This document shows positions 35,667-45,872 of a DNA stretch of 64,000 nt, piece after piece. The translations under genes and the position numbers were made by a program. The notes under the pieces were generated by a model. That model saw nothing but the letters and a program-made list of their open reading frames with translations. It was not told where the DNA came from and did no database searches. This DNA comes from Paracoccaceae bacterium (GTDB taxonomy: Bacteria > Pseudomonadota > Alphaproteobacteria > Rhodobacterales > Rhodobacteraceae). Location: positions 1-64,000 of the forward strand of contig JAMWZC010000007.1 in NCBI GenBank assembly GCA_024304985.1, in the 5' to 3' direction. Position 1 is the stretch's first letter. Each line of letters opens with the position of its first letter.

Positions 35667-36347
35667 TCAGCGCAGAACGGGGGGCGTGGCGGCGGGGGCA
35701 GTGCCCTGCGCGGCGCGGACGAAGGCGGCGATCATCCGCGCGTCCTTGACGCCCGGCGCGCTTTCCACGCCCGAGGCGACATCAACCTGCGTGGCCCCGG
35801 TCCTGCGGACCGCTTCGGCCACGTTGGCGGCGTTCAAGCCTCCGGCCAGCATCCAGGGCCGGGTCCAGTATTTGCGCCCCGCCAGCAGACGCCAGTCGAA
35901 GGACAGGCCGTTGCCCCCCGGCAGCGCGGCGCCGCGCGGTGGTTTGGCGTCGATCAGCAATTGATCGGCCACGGCGGCGTAAAGGTCGATCTGGGCCAAG
36001 TCCTCTGCCCCGGCGATGCCGATGGCCTTCATCACGGGCAAGCCATAGCGGGTGCGGATCTCCGTCACGCGGGCGGGGCTTTCGTGACCATGGAGTTGCA
36101 GCATGTCCAGCGGCACGGTGTCGATGAGGGCATCAAGCGTGGCGTCATCGGCATCCACCACCAGCGCGACCTTGGCCAGACCGATGGGGGCGGCCAGCGC
36201 CAGATCCCGCGCCAGTGCGGGGGCGACATAGCGGGGCGAGCGGGGAAAGAAGTTCAGCCCGACATAGCTTGCGCCGCAATTGGCGCAGGCGATGACGTCA
36301 TCCTCGCGGGTCAATCCGCAGATCTTGACCTTGATGTCGGTACTCAT
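35667..36347 (-). CDS. trpF: Phosphoribosylanthranilate isomerase
   Basis: The protein is 226 residues from the ATG at 36347. [13 protein letters not shown] has the catalytic Cys, [15 protein letters not shown] follows, and [16 protein letters not shown] and [15 protein letters not shown] are the phosphate-binding and C-terminal motifs with the catalytic Asp. Third step of tryptophan synthesis after PRPP transfer. Confidence 0.96.
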   Translation of the reverse strand: MSTDIKVKICGLTREDDVIACANCGASYVGLNFFPRSPRYVAPALARDLALAAPIGLAKVALVVDADDATLDALIDTVPLDMLQLHGHESPARVTEIRTRYGLPVMKAIGIAGAEDLAQIDLYAAVADQLLIDAKPPRGAALPGGNGLSFDWRLLAGRKYWTRPWMLAGGLNAANVAEAVRRTGATQVDVASGVESAPGVKDARMIAAFVRAAQGTAPAATPPVLR

Positions 36348-36396
36348 GAGGCCCCCGGTCGCGCAGCAGTTTTGGCTGACTGCGGGGATAGACGGT

Positions 36397-36747
36397 TCAG
36401 GACGCCTCGTCCAGCAGGGCCAGAACCTCGTCCTGGTCCTGATTCTTGAGGCGTTTTTCGCGGCGCAGCTCGCGCTCCAGCGACTCGACCTCGCGGGTGC
36501 GGCGGGCGGCTTCGGCACGGTGCTTGTGTTCGCGCAGCCATTCCCAGACGAAACCGATCAGCACACCTGCGATAATGCCGCCGAAGATCACCACGAAGAG
36601 CGGCAGGGTGATCTCGGCGCTGAAGCCGATCAGCCCTTCTACCGTGTCCGGCAGCAGATGCAGCGTCACCGCCGCGCGGTTCGCGGTCGCGACCACGATC
36701 AGCACGATGGCAAGGCTGGCCAGAAAGGCGTAGCGGATATAGCGCAT
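36397..36747 (-). CDS. lapA: LapA-domain membrane protein
   Basis: The protein is 116 residues. Two membrane helices (about 5-25 and 45-68) are followed by a charged coiled tail ([23 protein letters not shown]). This is the LapA/LapB-partner type, which helps control lipopolysaccharide synthesis. It lies between ihfB and trpF, 9 bp after ihfB. Confidence 0.85.
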   Translation of the reverse strand: MRYIRYAFLASLAIVLIVVATANRAAVTLHLLPDTVEGLIGFSAEITLPLFVVIFGGIIAGVLIGFVWEWLREHKHRAEAARRTREVESLERELRREKRLKNQDQDEVLALLDEAS

Positions 36748-36756
36748 GGGGTCAGG

Positions 36757-37038
36757 TCACTTTCCGTTCAGGCGGTCGCGCAGCAGTTTGCCTGTCTTGA
36801 AGAAGGGCACGAATTTCTCGTCCACGGGGACGGTTTCGCCGGTGCGGGGGTTGCGCCCGATCCGGGCGTCGCGCTTTTTGACCGAGAAGGCGCCGAAGCC
36901 GCGCAGTTCCACCCGGTCGCCGCGCGCCATCGCGTTGGTGATTTCCTCGAAGATCGTGTTCACGATCTTTTCGACGTCCCGCTGGAACAGATGCGGATTC
37001 TCATCGGCAATCTTCTGAATCAGTTCCGATCTGATCAT
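36757..37038 (-). CDS. ihfB: Integration host factor beta subunit
   Basis: The protein is 93 residues. [29 protein letters not shown] and [12 protein letters not shown] (DNA-bending arm with the Pro) identify IHF beta. It follows rpsA with a 310-bp gap that contains the rpsA terminator, so it probably has its own promoter. Confidence 0.96.
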   Translation of the reverse strand: MIRSELIQKIADENPHLFQRDVEKIVNTIFEEITNAMARGDRVELRGFGAFSVKKRDARIGRNPRTGETVPVDEKFVPFFKTGKLLRDRLNGK

Positions 37039-37348
37039 CGGTCATATCTCCCAAAGTGCTGTCATCTGTCTGTCGCAGCTTGAGGCCGACTATAGAAAGA
37101 AAGATCGCATCCCGAAACAGGAACGATGTGCGAAATCAGACATTTGACAGTCTGATGGGCTATGCCACGCGGATTTTCGCCCTGAATTGTGCCCCGCCGC
37201 GCCGCGGACAGAGCCCTGCCGCGCCGCAGCAGCGCGGATTGATGCGCTGCGGCATCCGGCGCGCGCGCTTGATTCGCAAAAGTTAACGGCCCCGCCTTTG
37301 GGGGGCGGGGCCGTCATTGTCTGTCGGTTCCGAAGGATCAGAACCGGA
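37039..37348. other. Intergenic region between rpsA and ihfB
   Basis: Contains the rpsA terminator at its right end and, towards ihfB, AT-rich sequence suited to a promoter. No gene is seen. Confidence 0.55.
37286..37314 (-). terminator. Rho-independent terminator of rpsA
   Basis: On the minus strand ACGGCCCCGCC and GGCGGGGCCGT form an 11-bp stem, followed by TAACTTTTG. It lies 34 bp after the rpsA stop. Confidence 0.75.
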
Positions 37349-39028
37349 TCACTTGTCGCCTTTCAGCGCGGCGCCCAGGATGTCGCCCAGCGAGGCGCCC
37401 GAGTCGGACGAGCCATACTGTTCGACGGCTTCTTTCTCTTCGGCGATCTCGCGCGCCTTGATCGAGAGGCCCAGACGGCGGGTCTTGCTGTCAACGTTGG
37501 TCACGCGCACATCGACCTTGTCGCCGATCGAGAAACGCTCGGGGCGCTGTTCGGACCGGTCGCGGCTGAGGTCGGAGCGACGGATGAAGGATTTCATGCC
37601 CTCATACTCGACTTCGATGCCGCCATCTTCGATCGCGGTCACGGAGACGGTGATCACCGAGCCACGCTTCACGCCGCCCACGGCATCGGCGAATTTGTCA
37701 CCGCCCAGGGCTTTGATCGAGAGGCTGATCCGCTCTTTCTCGACGTCGACTTCCGACACGACCGCCTGGACGACATCGCCCTTGCGGTAGTTCTGGATGG
37801 CTTCTTCGCCGCGCTCGTCCCATGACAGGTCGGACAGGTGAACCATGCCGTCGATGTCGCCGGGCAGGCCGATGAACAGACCGAATTCGGTGATGTTCTT
37901 GACTTCGCCTTCGACTTCGGTGCCCTCGGGATGGGTTTCTGCAAACACTTCCCACGGGTTGCGCATGGTCTGCTTGAGACCCAGCGAGACGCGACGCTTG
38001 GCGGCGTCGATTTCCAGCACCATGACTTCCACTTCCTGCGAGGTGGAGACGATCTTGCCGGGATGCACGTTCTTCTTGGTCCAGCTCATTTCCGAGACAT
38101 GGACCAGACCTTCGACACCGGCTTCCAGTTCGACGAATGCGCCGTAATCGGTGATGTTGGTCACGCGGCCGGTGTGAACCGAACCCAGCGGGTATTTGGC
38201 GGCGACCAGATCCCACGGATCTTCCTGAAGCTGCTTCATGCCCAGGCTGATACGGTGGGTGTCCTTGTTGATCTTGATGACCTGGACCTTGATGGTCTCG
38301 CCGATCGCCAGAATCTCGGACGGGTGGTTGACGCGGCGCCATGCCATGTCGGTGACGTGCAGAAGGCCGTCAACGCCGCCCAGATCAACAAACGCACCGT
38401 ATTCGGTGATGTTCTTGACCACACCATCGACGGTCTGACCTTCGGTCAGGTTGCCGATGACTTCGGCGCGCTGTTCGGCGCGGCTTTCTTCGAGGATCGC
38501 GCGGCGCGACACGACGATGTTGCCACGGCGACGGTCCATCTTCAGGATCTGGAAGGGCTGCTTGAGGCCCATCAGGGGGCCTGCGTCGCGCACGGGGCGG
38601 ACATCGACCTGGGAGCCGGGCAGGAAGGCGACGGCGCCGCCCAGATCCACGGTGAAGCCACCTTTGACGCGGCCGAAGATGGCGCCATCGACGCGCTCTT
38701 CGCTGGCATAGGCTTTTTCCAGACGATCCCAGGCTTCCTCACGGCGGGCCATTTCACGGGAAATGACGGCTTCGCCACGGGCGTTTTCGACCTGGCGAAG
38801 GAAAACTTCGACCTCGTCGCCGACCTTGATGTCGGGCTGTTCACCGGGATTTGCGAATTCTTTCAGATCGATGCGGCCTTCCATCTTGTAGCCGACGTCG
38901 ATGATGGCTTGTCCCGCTTCGATTGCGATGACCTTGCCTTTGACAACCGAACCCTCTTCGGGGGTGTCCATTTCGAAGCTTTCGTTCAGGAGGGCTTCGA
39001 AATCCTCCATAGTTGCGCGCTGAGCCAT
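37349..39028 (-). CDS. rpsA: 30S ribosomal protein S1
   Basis: The protein is 559 residues with six S1/OB repeats, for example GSVVKGKVIAIEAGQAIIDVG, GQTVDGVVKNITEYGAFVDLG and GSVHTGRVTNITDYGAFVELE. It binds mRNA on the 30S subunit. The usual upstream partner cmk is separated from it by a broken nitroreductase gene. Confidence 0.98.
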   Translation of the reverse strand: MAQRATMEDFEALLNESFEMDTPEEGSVVKGKVIAIEAGQAIIDVGYKMEGRIDLKEFANPGEQPDIKVGDEVEVFLRQVENARGEAVISREMARREEAWDRLEKAYASEERVDGAIFGRVKGGFTVDLGGAVAFLPGSQVDVRPVRDAGPLMGLKQPFQILKMDRRRGNIVVSRRAILEESRAEQRAEVIGNLTEGQTVDGVVKNITEYGAFVDLGGVDGLLHVTDMAWRRVNHPSEILAIGETIKVQVIKINKDTHRISLGMKQLQEDPWDLVAAKYPLGSVHTGRVTNITDYGAFVELEAGVEGLVHVSEMSWTKKNVHPGKIVSTSQEVEVMVLEIDAAKRRVSLGLKQTMRNPWEVFAETHPEGTEVEGEVKNITEFGLFIGLPGDIDGMVHLSDLSWDERGEEAIQNYRKGDVVQAVVSEVDVEKERISLSIKALGGDKFADAVGGVKRGSVITVSVTAIEDGGIEVEYEGMKSFIRRSDLSRDRSEQRPERFSIGDKVDVRVTNVDSKTRRLGLSIKAREIAEEKEAVEQYGSSDSGASLGDILGAALKGDK

Positions 39029-39285
39029 GTGGTCTCTGAGTTCCTTTTCAACGTTGTTTTCTGGCCGTGCGGTTGTCTCCGCCGGTCTTGGGGTTTCATG
39101 GGTCCGAAAAATAGTGACGAGACTGGCTGAAACACGGCGTCCGGGTCATCCCGATCCGCGCTTCCTGCCAGCCCTGTTCAGGGTACTGCCGTTCGGACGG
39201 TTGGCCAATAGCCCTGTTATCCCTGTTTTGCAAGAGGCAAAGGCGTGATGCCCCTGCCCCTTGCATCCGTGCCGGGGGCTTTCGC

Positions 39286-39491
39286 CTAGCGGCGTTCGAT
39301 CACGAAGTCGGCGCGATCCGGGCGCGCAGATCGGGGTTGGTCACCAGCAGCACCTTGAAGGGCTGCAAGCCCGAGGATGTAGGGGCAAGGCGCGCGGCCT
39401 CGATGATACGCTCGATCTTGTCTTCGGGCACCGTCTTGGTCGGGTCCATCGCCTTGGTCGCATAGCGCCAATCCAGTTTCTCGTAAAACAT
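39286..39491 (-). pseudogene. Nitroreductase-family gene with an internal deletion
   Basis: The first 60 or so residues are a good nitroreductase N-terminus (MFYEKLDWRYATKAMDPTK, IIEAARLAPTSSGLQPFKVL, VTNPDLRARIAP), but the frame then stops at once (TS, TGA). In another frame the next bases read ADFVIERR followed by a stop, which matches the usual C-terminal end of this family. About 150 middle codons are therefore missing. The likely event is a single internal deletion that also shifted the frame. The full enzyme would be an FMN-dependent NAD(P)H oxidoreductase of about 220 residues. Confidence 0.75.
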
Positions 39492-39603
39492 GCCAGTCCT
39501 TCTTGCACAGGGGTGTCTTGGGTCAGACTGTGCGAGATAGGCGCGCGGATCGTGACTGCAAGTGTGCATCCGCGCAGGGCAGCCATGCGCGGCGTGAGAC
39601 ATG

Positions 39604-40218
39604 TCAGGGATTTGGCTTGCGTGCGTCGATGGCGGCGATGGCGGCGGCAACGGCCGCTTCGATATCCATGGCCGACGTGTCGATGAGCACCGCATCCTCG
39701 GCTGGCTTGAGCGGGGCCGTGCTGCGGTCGCGGTCGCGGGCGTCGCGGTCATGGACATCCGCCAGCACCTCGGCATAGGTCATGTCGCTGCCCGCCGCGC
39801 ACAGTTCGGCATGGCGTCGCCGCGCGCGCACCTCGGGGCTGGCGGTGACGAAAAGCTTGGCCTCGGCCTCGGGGCAGATCACGGTGCCGATGTCGCGCCC
39901 GTCCAGCACGGCGCCGCCCGCGCGCCGGGCAAAGGCGCGCTGGAAATCCAGAAGGGCCGTGCGGACCTCGGGGATAGTGGCGACCTTGGAGGCGGCCTGC
40001 GCCGCCTCGGCCCCGCGCAGACCGTCGCGTTCCAGATCCTGCGGGGTCAGCGCCTCGGCCGCCTGGATCGGATCGACACCGTCCAGCATCCGCATCCCGA
40101 CGGCGCGATACAGGAGTCCGGTATCCAGATGGGCAAAGCCGAAATGCCCGGCAACGGCCCGGCTTATGGTGCCCTTGCCCGCGGCCGCGGGTCCGTCGAT
40201 CGCTATCGTGAAGGCCAT
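39604..40218 (-). CDS. cmk: Cytidylate kinase
   Basis: The protein is 204 residues from the ATG at 40218. [21 protein letters not shown] carries the P-loop, [11 protein letters not shown] and [25 protein letters not shown] are typical of Cmk. It phosphorylates CMP and dCMP. Confidence 0.97.
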   Translation of the reverse strand: MAFTIAIDGPAAAGKGTISRAVAGHFGFAHLDTGLLYRAVGMRMLDGVDPIQAAEALTPQDLERDGLRGAEAAQAASKVATIPEVRTALLDFQRAFARRAGGAVLDGRDIGTVICPEAEAKLFVTASPEVRARRRHAELCAAGSDMTYAEVLADVHDRDARDRDRSTAPLKPAEDAVLIDTSAMDIEAAVAAAIAAIDARKPNP

Positions 40219-40262
40219 GGCGTGCTCCTTTGTCTCAGAGCTAAACCATGGCGCGGCGGGTT

Positions 40263-40751
40263 TCAATAAAGCGGGCCGTTGCGCCGGTAATCGCGCCAGA
40301 CCATCCAGAGCAGCGCGACGGCCAGCCCCAGCAACGCGAACTTGCCTTGCGTCAGGGCAGAGGCATGGTCGGACAGGCTGACGTCGCCGCTGCGCAGGAT
40401 GCCGCGCAGCACGGCATTCTCCCACAGGTCGGTGGCCGAATAGAGAAACGGGACCATCGCCAGCCAGCCACGCCCCAACCGCAGGATGATGCTGGCCAGC
40501 AGCAGGCCCAGCAGCGGCGGAAAGAGCGTGTCCAGCCAGTGGATCGGCCCGAGATAGAGCGTCAGCGCCCGCTGTTCGAGGGCCATGATCCAGCCCGTCA
40601 TGCGCGCCGCGTCATAGCCGGTGATCCAAGTGTCGGGGGGCAGATGGCCGCCGCTGGCAGGCACCATCCACAGCAGGCCAATGCCCAGCATCAGCAGATA
40701 GACAAGGCCGGTGGCGGCTGCGAGGATCCGGATATAGCGCCGGTAGGTCAT
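40263..40751 (-). CDS. Conserved hypothetical membrane protein
   Basis: The protein is 162 residues with four membrane helices (about 8-28, 70-92, 95-112, 132-152). I do not recognise a family. Its start overlaps the aroA stop by 4 bp and cmk follows 44 bp later, so it is part of the aroA-cmk-rpsA transcript. Confidence 0.75.
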   Translation of the reverse strand: MTYRRYIRILAAATGLVYLLMLGIGLLWMVPASGGHLPPDTWITGYDAARMTGWIMALEQRALTLYLGPIHWLDTLFPPLLGLLLASIILRLGRGWLAMVPFLYSATDLWENAVLRGILRSGDVSLSDHASALTQGKFALLGLAVALLWMVWRDYRRNGPLY

Positions 40752-42100
40752 GTCGCGCTCCGCGTGATCCGCGCGCCCAGCGCCTGCATCAGCGGCTCGA
40801 ACACGGGAAAGGATGTGGCGATGGGCGAGGCATCATCCACGGTGACCGCGTCGCGGGTGACCATGCCCAGCACGAGGAAGGACATGGCGATGCGGTGATC
40901 GAGATGGCTGGCCACGGTGGCCCCGCCGGGGATGTTGCCATGCCCCAGACCCTGGACGATCCACCAGTCGGGGCCATCCTCGACCGCCACGCCATTGGCG
41001 CGCAGGCCGGTGGCCATGGCTTCGATCCGGTCGCTTTCCTTGACGCGCAGTTCCTTGACGCCGCGCATGGTGGTAGAGCCTTGCGCGCAGGCGGCGACGA
41101 TGGACAGCACGGGGTATTCGTCGATCATGCTTGCCGCGCGGTCGGGCGGCACTTCGATCCCCTGCAAATCGGGCGAGAAGCGCGCGCGCAGGTCGGCGAC
41201 GGGTTCGCCGCCTTCCTCGCGCAGGTTTTCATATGTCAGGTCCGCGCCCATTTCACGCAGCGTGGTGAAAAGGCCCGCGCGGGTGGGGTTCAGGCCGATA
41301 TTGGGCACCAGCACATCCGAGCCGGGCACGATCAGCGCGGCGCAAACCGGAAAGGCGGCGCTGGAGGGATCGCGCGGCACCACGATATGCTGTGCCACAA
41401 GTTCGGGCTGACCGGTCAGGGTGATCTCGCGCCCCTCGGGGGTGTCGCGGGTGACGATCTGGGCGCCGAAGCCGGCCAGCATGCGTTCGGTATGATCGCG
41501 CGTGGCTTCGCGCTCGATCACGACCGTTTGGCCCGGCGCGTTCAGCCCGGCCAGCAGGACGGCGGATTTCACCTGCGCGGAGGGCACGGGCACGACATAG
41601 CGCACAGGCACCGGATCGGCGGCCCCCACCACGGTCATGGGCAGACGGCCACCGGAGCGGCCCACGGATTGCGCGCCGAACAGCGCCAGCGGGTCGGTGA
41701 CCCGCGCCATGGGGCGTTTGTTCAGGCTGGCGTCCCCCGTGAAGGTGGCCGTGATGGGCGATGTGGCCATGGCCCCCATGATCAGCCGCACGCCGGTGCC
41801 GGAGTTGCCGCAGTCGATCACCTGATCGGGTTCTGCAAAGCCGCCCACGCCCACGCCATGCACGGACCAATTCCCGCCGCCGTGATCCGTCACTTCGGCA
41901 CCGAAGGCGCGCATGGCGCGGGCGGTGTCCAGCACGTCTTCACCTTCCAGCAGACCTTCGATCCGGGTCTCGCCCACGCTGAGCGCGCCGAGGATCAGGG
42001 ACCGGTGGCTGATCGACTTGTCACCGGGCACATTAGCCTCGCCCGTCAGGGGGCCGCAGGCGGTGGATGTCATCGGGACGGGTGTGGCATGACCGGACAT
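40748..42100 (-). CDS. aroA: 5-enolpyruvylshikimate-3-phosphate synthase
   Basis: The protein is 450 residues. [21 protein letters not shown] is the N-terminal substrate site, [15 protein letters not shown] and SLNKRPM follow, and the C-terminal half has [15 protein letters not shown] and [12 protein letters not shown]. The sequence around 95-105 reads GNSGTGVR, as in class II-like enzymes where an Ala replaces the Gly near that loop only in part. It makes the last but one intermediate of chorismate. Confidence 0.97.
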   Translation of the reverse strand: MSGHATPVPMTSTACGPLTGEANVPGDKSISHRSLILGALSVGETRIEGLLEGEDVLDTARAMRAFGAEVTDHGGGNWSVHGVGVGGFAEPDQVIDCGNSGTGVRLIMGAMATSPITATFTGDASLNKRPMARVTDPLALFGAQSVGRSGGRLPMTVVGAADPVPVRYVVPVPSAQVKSAVLLAGLNAPGQTVVIEREATRDHTERMLAGFGAQIVTRDTPEGREITLTGQPELVAQHIVVPRDPSSAAFPVCAALIVPGSDVLVPNIGLNPTRAGLFTTLREMGADLTYENLREEGGEPVADLRARFSPDLQGIEVPPDRAASMIDEYPVLSIVAACAQGSTTMRGVKELRVKESDRIEAMATGLRANGVAVEDGPDWWIVQGLGHGNIPGGATVASHLDHRIAMSFLVLGMVTRDAVTVDDASPIATSFPVFEPLMQALGARITRSAT

Positions 42101-42167
42101 CGGGTCGCTCCTCAGTAAATGCTCGCAGCGTGATAGCCCAGCCCGCAGGCACGGTCCATTGCCGCTG

Positions 42168-42189
42168 TTTCTTCTTGCTGAAAATATCC
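42168..42189. repeat. Dispersed intergenic motif, copy 3
   Basis: TTTCTTCTTGCTGAAAATAT is a copy of the motif at 33292, upstream of aroA and downstream of trmB, again in a short gap. Confidence 0.55.
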
Positions 42190-42226
42190 ATGCGCTGCGC
42201 GCATGACCCGGCGGGACCTTGCCGGA

Positions 42227-42940
42227 TCAGCGCTTGCGGAAGGTCAGGTAATGGGGTGTGCGGCCTTCGCGCAGGGCCTTTTGCTCGTAGCGGGTCGAGA
42301 TCCAGTCGGACCAGGGCTTGCGCCAGTCGTCTGGCCCTTCGGCCAGCCATTCGAAACCGGCGCGGGGGACTTCTTCCAGCGTTTGGCGGACATAGTCGGG
42401 GATATCGGTCGCGACGCGGAAGATGGCGCCGGGCTTGAGGGTGCGGGCCAGAGGCTCCAGATGCTCAGGCGTCACGAAGCGGCGGCGGTGGTGGCGCTTC
42501 TTGGGCCAGGGGTCCGGGTAGAGCAGGAAGGCGCGGGACACGCTGGCGGGCGGCAGCACGTCGAACAGATGGCGCGCGTCGCCGGGATGGATGCGGATGT
42601 TGTCCACGCCCGCTTTGCGGATCTTGGCCAGTGCCATGGCCACGCCGTTCAGGAAAGGCTCGCAGCCGATGATGCCGACCTGCGGGTTCGCGGCGGCCTG
42701 ATGCACCATATGTTCGCCCGCGCCGAAGCCGATTTCCAGCCAGAGATCGAGCCCTCCGAAGAGGGCGGGCAGGTCCAGCGGGATGCGGTCGGGGTTTTCG
42801 TCCCAGCCCACCGCGCCGGGGGAGAGCTTGTCGAGGTCCTGATCCAGCAGTTGATACTGGCTGTCGCGCAGGGTCTTGCCCTTGAAGCGGCCATAGAAAT
42901 TGCGCCAGGGCGCGCCGGAGGGGTGATGGGTGTCGGTCAT
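42227..42940 (-). CDS. trmB: tRNA (guanine-N7-)-methyltransferase
   Basis: The protein is 237 residues. GRFKGKTLRDSQYQLL at the N-terminus, LWLEIGFGAGEHMVHQA (SAM site), IGCEPFLNGVA and LLYPDPWPKKRHHRRRF are the TrmB motifs. It methylates G46 of tRNAs. Confidence 0.96.
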   Translation of the reverse strand: MTDTHHPSGAPWRNFYGRFKGKTLRDSQYQLLDQDLDKLSPGAVGWDENPDRIPLDLPALFGGLDLWLEIGFGAGEHMVHQAAANPQVGIIGCEPFLNGVAMALAKIRKAGVDNIRIHPGDARHLFDVLPPASVSRAFLLYPDPWPKKRHHRRRFVTPEHLEPLARTLKPGAIFRVATDIPDYVRQTLEEVPRAGFEWLAEGPDDWRKPWSDWISTRYEQKALREGRTPHYLTFRKR

Positions 42941-42995
42941 GGTGCTGCCCCTTAGCCGGATCGGGGCAAGGCTTCAAGGCGGGGTGAGGTCAAGC

Positions 42996-43028
42996 AAAAG
43001 GCGGCGTGGGTGTTGCCGCGCCGCCTTT
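42996..43028 (-). terminator. Rho-independent terminator of metK
   Basis: On the minus strand AAAGGCGGCG and CGCCGCCTTTT form a stem of 10 bp extended by GC pairs around a short loop, ending in T. It lies 20 bp after the metK stop. Confidence 0.7.
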
Positions 43029-43047
43029 GGTCGGGTGGCTGACTGGT

Positions 43048-44229
43048 TCAGACCGCTTTTTTCAGCGCTTCGGCCAGATCGGTGCGTTCCCAGCTGAAAC
43101 CGCCATCGGCCTCGGGCTGCCGGCCGAAATGGCCATAGGCTGCGGTGCGCGAATAGATCGGGCGGTTCAGCGACAGATGCGTGCGGATGCCGCGCGGGGT
43201 GAGGTCCATCACCTTGGGGATGGCCGCTTCGATCGCGGCGGGTTCGATGGCGCCCGTGCCGTGGGTGTCCACATAGATCGAGAGCGGCTGCGCCACGCCG
43301 ATGGCATAGCTGAGCTGGATCGTGGCGCGGTCGGCCATGCCTGCGGCCACGATGTTCTTGGCCAGGTAGCGCGCGGCATAGGCGGCGGAGCGGTCAACCT
43401 TCGTCGGATCCTTGCCCGAGAAGGCACCGCCGCCATGGGGGGCCGCCCCGCCATAGGTGTCGACGATGATCTTGCGGCCTGTCAGGCCTGCATCCCCATC
43501 GGGGCCGCCGATGACGAATTTGCCCGTGGGGTTCACGTGCCAGACGGTGTCCTTGGTCACCCAACCTTCGGGCAGCACTTCGAGGATATAGGGTTCGACC
43601 ACGGCGCGGACATCGGCGCTGGTCATGCTTTCGTCCAGATGCTGGGTGGACAGGACGATCTGGGTCACACCGACGGGCACGCCGTTTTCATAGCGCACGG
43701 AAAGCTGCGATTTGGCATCTGGGCCAAGGGTCGGCTCGGCGCCCGATTTGCGCACTTCGGCCAGACGGCGCAGCATGGCATGGGCGAACTGGATCGGCGC
43801 GGGCATCAGCGCGTCGGTTTCATTCGTGGCATAGCCGAACATGATGCCCTGATCGCCTGCGCCCTCGTCCTTGTCGGCGCTGGAGTTCACGCCCTGTGCG
43901 ATATGGGCGGATTGCTCGTGCAGCAGGTTGGTGATTTCGCAGGTGGCGTGGTGGAATTTTTCCTGCTCATAGCCGATGTCCTTGATGCAGGCGCGGGCGA
44001 TGTCGGGGATGCGTTCCATATATTCGGCCAGCTTGGCCTGGTCCGACAGACCGACCTCACCGCCGATGACGACGCGGTTGGTCGTGGCGAAAGTCTCGCA
44101 GGCGACGCGCGCCTCGGGTTCTTCGGCGAGGAAGGCGTCCAGAACCGCGTCGGAAATGCGGTCGCAGACCTTGTCAGGGTGCCCTTCCGAGACGGACTCG
44201 GAGGTGAAAACGTAATTCTGTCGTGACAT
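43048..44229 (-). CDS. metK: S-adenosylmethionine synthetase
   Basis: The protein is 393 residues. [32 protein letters not shown] and [23 protein letters not shown] are MetK signatures. It makes SAM from methionine and ATP. Its ribosome binding site is inside the SAM/SAH riboswitch just upstream, so SAM limits its own synthesis. Confidence 0.98.
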   Translation of the reverse strand: MSRQNYVFTSESVSEGHPDKVCDRISDAVLDAFLAEEPEARVACETFATTNRVVIGGEVGLSDQAKLAEYMERIPDIARACIKDIGYEQEKFHHATCEITNLLHEQSAHIAQGVNSSADKDEGAGDQGIMFGYATNETDALMPAPIQFAHAMLRRLAEVRKSGAEPTLGPDAKSQLSVRYENGVPVGVTQIVLSTQHLDESMTSADVRAVVEPYILEVLPEGWVTKDTVWHVNPTGKFVIGGPDGDAGLTGRKIIVDTYGGAAPHGGGAFSGKDPTKVDRSAAYAARYLAKNIVAAGMADRATIQLSYAIGVAQPLSIYVDTHGTGAIEPAAIEAAIPKVMDLTPRGIRTHLSLNRPIYSRTAAYGHFGRQPEADGGFSWERTDLAEALKKAV

Positions 44230-44235
44230 GAAAAG

Positions 44236-44278
44236 TGCTCCATTGGGTTAAGCCCGTCACGCCAGGAAGCCGTTGTGA
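44236..44278 (-). ncRNA. SAM/SAH riboswitch of metK
   Basis: The 43-nt leader begins TCACAACGGCTTCCTGGCGT and ends CCAATGGAGCA. TCAC pairs with GTGA to make the stem, and GCTTCC in the loop can pair with GGAGC at the 3' end as the pseudoknot. GGAGC is also the metK Shine-Dalgarno sequence, 7 bp before the ATG, so ligand binding would hide it. This sequence and its position in front of metK match the SAM/SAH class known from Rhodobacterales. Confidence 0.93.
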
Positions 44279-44324
44279 CAGGAATAGCAGCGTGGTTACG
44301 CGCGCTGGTGGCAAGCGTCAATCG

Positions 44325-45872
44325 CTATCTGGTGCGTCGCGCCCGCAGGTGCCAGCCTGCGGCAAGAATGAACAATCCGGGGATGAGCAGGAGCATCGGT
44401 CCCTCGCCCGTGCGGGCATAGAACGTAGGCGGCAGCGGCTCCGGGAGGGGGGCGTCCAGCCAGCCGGCCTGTCCCAAGGGGATCTGGGCGGTGATGCGGC
44501 CCAGCGGGTCGATCATGGCAGAGACGCCTGTATTGGCGACGCGGACCATGGGCAGGCCCTGTTCGATGGCGCGCAGACGGGCCTGTGCGAGATGCTGATA
44601 AGGCCCCGAGAGCGCCCCGAACCATGCGTCATTGGTGATCTGCATGAGGAAATCGGGCCGGTCCGGTGCCGCGTTGATGAATTGCGGAAAAACCGCCTCG
44701 TAACAGATCAGCGGCAGGGCGCGGCCAAGCGCCCCCAGATCCATCAGCCGCGCGCCGGGACCGGGCGAGAAGCCGCCTCCGCGCGAGGCCGCCATGCCAT
44801 GGATGCCGAATTTCGCCATGGTCTCGCCGAAGGGCATGTATTCGCCGAAGGGGACCAGCTGATGCTTGTCATAGATGGCACGGATCACGCCGCCCTCATC
44901 AATGAAAAGGGCGGAATTGTAGGTGCGCTGGCCGATGAAGCGCTGGATGCCCAGCACGACCGGCACGCCATCGGCCGCCGTAGCGATGGCATCGAGTTCC
45001 GGTTCGGCATTTTCGAGAAGCACGCTGAGGGCGGTTTCGGACCAGATCACCAGATCGGGGCGCGGGCGGGCGGGGTCTTCGGCGGGGGCGGCGGTGTAAT
45101 CGACCTGCCGCTGGAAGAAGATCGGGATCATCGTGCGATCCCATTTCAGATGTTGCGGCGCGTTGGGCTGGATCATGCGGATCACCGGACGCTCTGAAAG
45201 GGCGGGATCGGCCTGTGCGACGGGTCCAGCCCCCATCGGGACGCTGCTGCCCCAGAGCGCTGCCGCCGCCACGGTGGCGAGGCTGGCCGCTCCCCACCAG
45301 CGCCGTGCCGGGATCAGGAGCAGCATCAACCCGGTGCCTGCCGTCAGGGCGAGGAGGGTCAGGCCGTGATGGCCGACCAGTGCGGCCATATGCACCAGCG
45401 GCGTGTCGATCCATACATGGCCGATCAGCGCCCAAGGAAAGCCGGTGAGGACATAGGAGCGGGCGACCTCGACCAGAGCGAAGCTGGCGATGAAGGCGAG
45501 GGCCGTGCCGCCAAGCCAGCGGGTTGCGGCCCCTGCCCCGGCCCAGAAGAGCGCGAGACCGGCGGACATGCCCACCAGCGCGAAAGGCGCCATCCAGCCG
45601 TGACGGGCCGGATTGATCATGAAAGGTTCGATGATCCAGAACAGCGCGAGCGCGAAATAGCCGGTTCCTGCGGCCCACCCGATCAGCGCGGCGCGGCGCG
45701 GACCATCCGCGCGGCGCAACAGCGCGAAGAGCAGCGCCAGACCGGGGATTGCCAGAAACCACAGATCGAAGGGCGCCTGTCCCAAGGCCCCCAGCCCACC
45801 GGCCAAGGCGGCCAGCGCAAGCTGACCGCGCAGCCCCGCAAGGCGGGGCTGCATGTCAGGCGGCAGACGCAT
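44325..45872 (-). CDS. lnt: Apolipoprotein N-acyltransferase
   Basis: The protein is 515 residues. About seven N-terminal membrane helices precede a nitrilase-like domain (about 225-490) with VIWSETALSVLLE (catalytic Glu), KHQLVPFGEYMPF (Lys region) and ICYEAVFPQF (catalytic Cys). It adds the third acyl chain to lipoproteins. The start overlaps corC by 17 bp. Confidence 0.96.
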   Translation of the reverse strand: MRLPPDMQPRLAGLRGQLALAALAGGLGALGQAPFDLWFLAIPGLALLFALLRRADGPRRAALIGWAAGTGYFALALFWIIEPFMINPARHGWMAPFALVGMSAGLALFWAGAGAATRWLGGTALAFIASFALVEVARSYVLTGFPWALIGHVWIDTPLVHMAALVGHHGLTLLALTAGTGLMLLLIPARRWWGAASLATVAAAALWGSSVPMGAGPVAQADPALSERPVIRMIQPNAPQHLKWDRTMIPIFFQRQVDYTAAPAEDPARPRPDLVIWSETALSVLLENAEPELDAIATAADGVPVVLGIQRFIGQRTYNSALFIDEGGVIRAIYDKHQLVPFGEYMPFGETMAKFGIHGMAASRGGGFSPGPGARLMDLGALGRALPLICYEAVFPQFINAAPDRPDFLMQITNDAWFGALSGPYQHLAQARLRAIEQGLPMVRVANTGVSAMIDPLGRITAQIPLGQAGWLDAPLPEPLPPTFYARTGEGPMLLLIPGLFILAAGWHLRARRTR

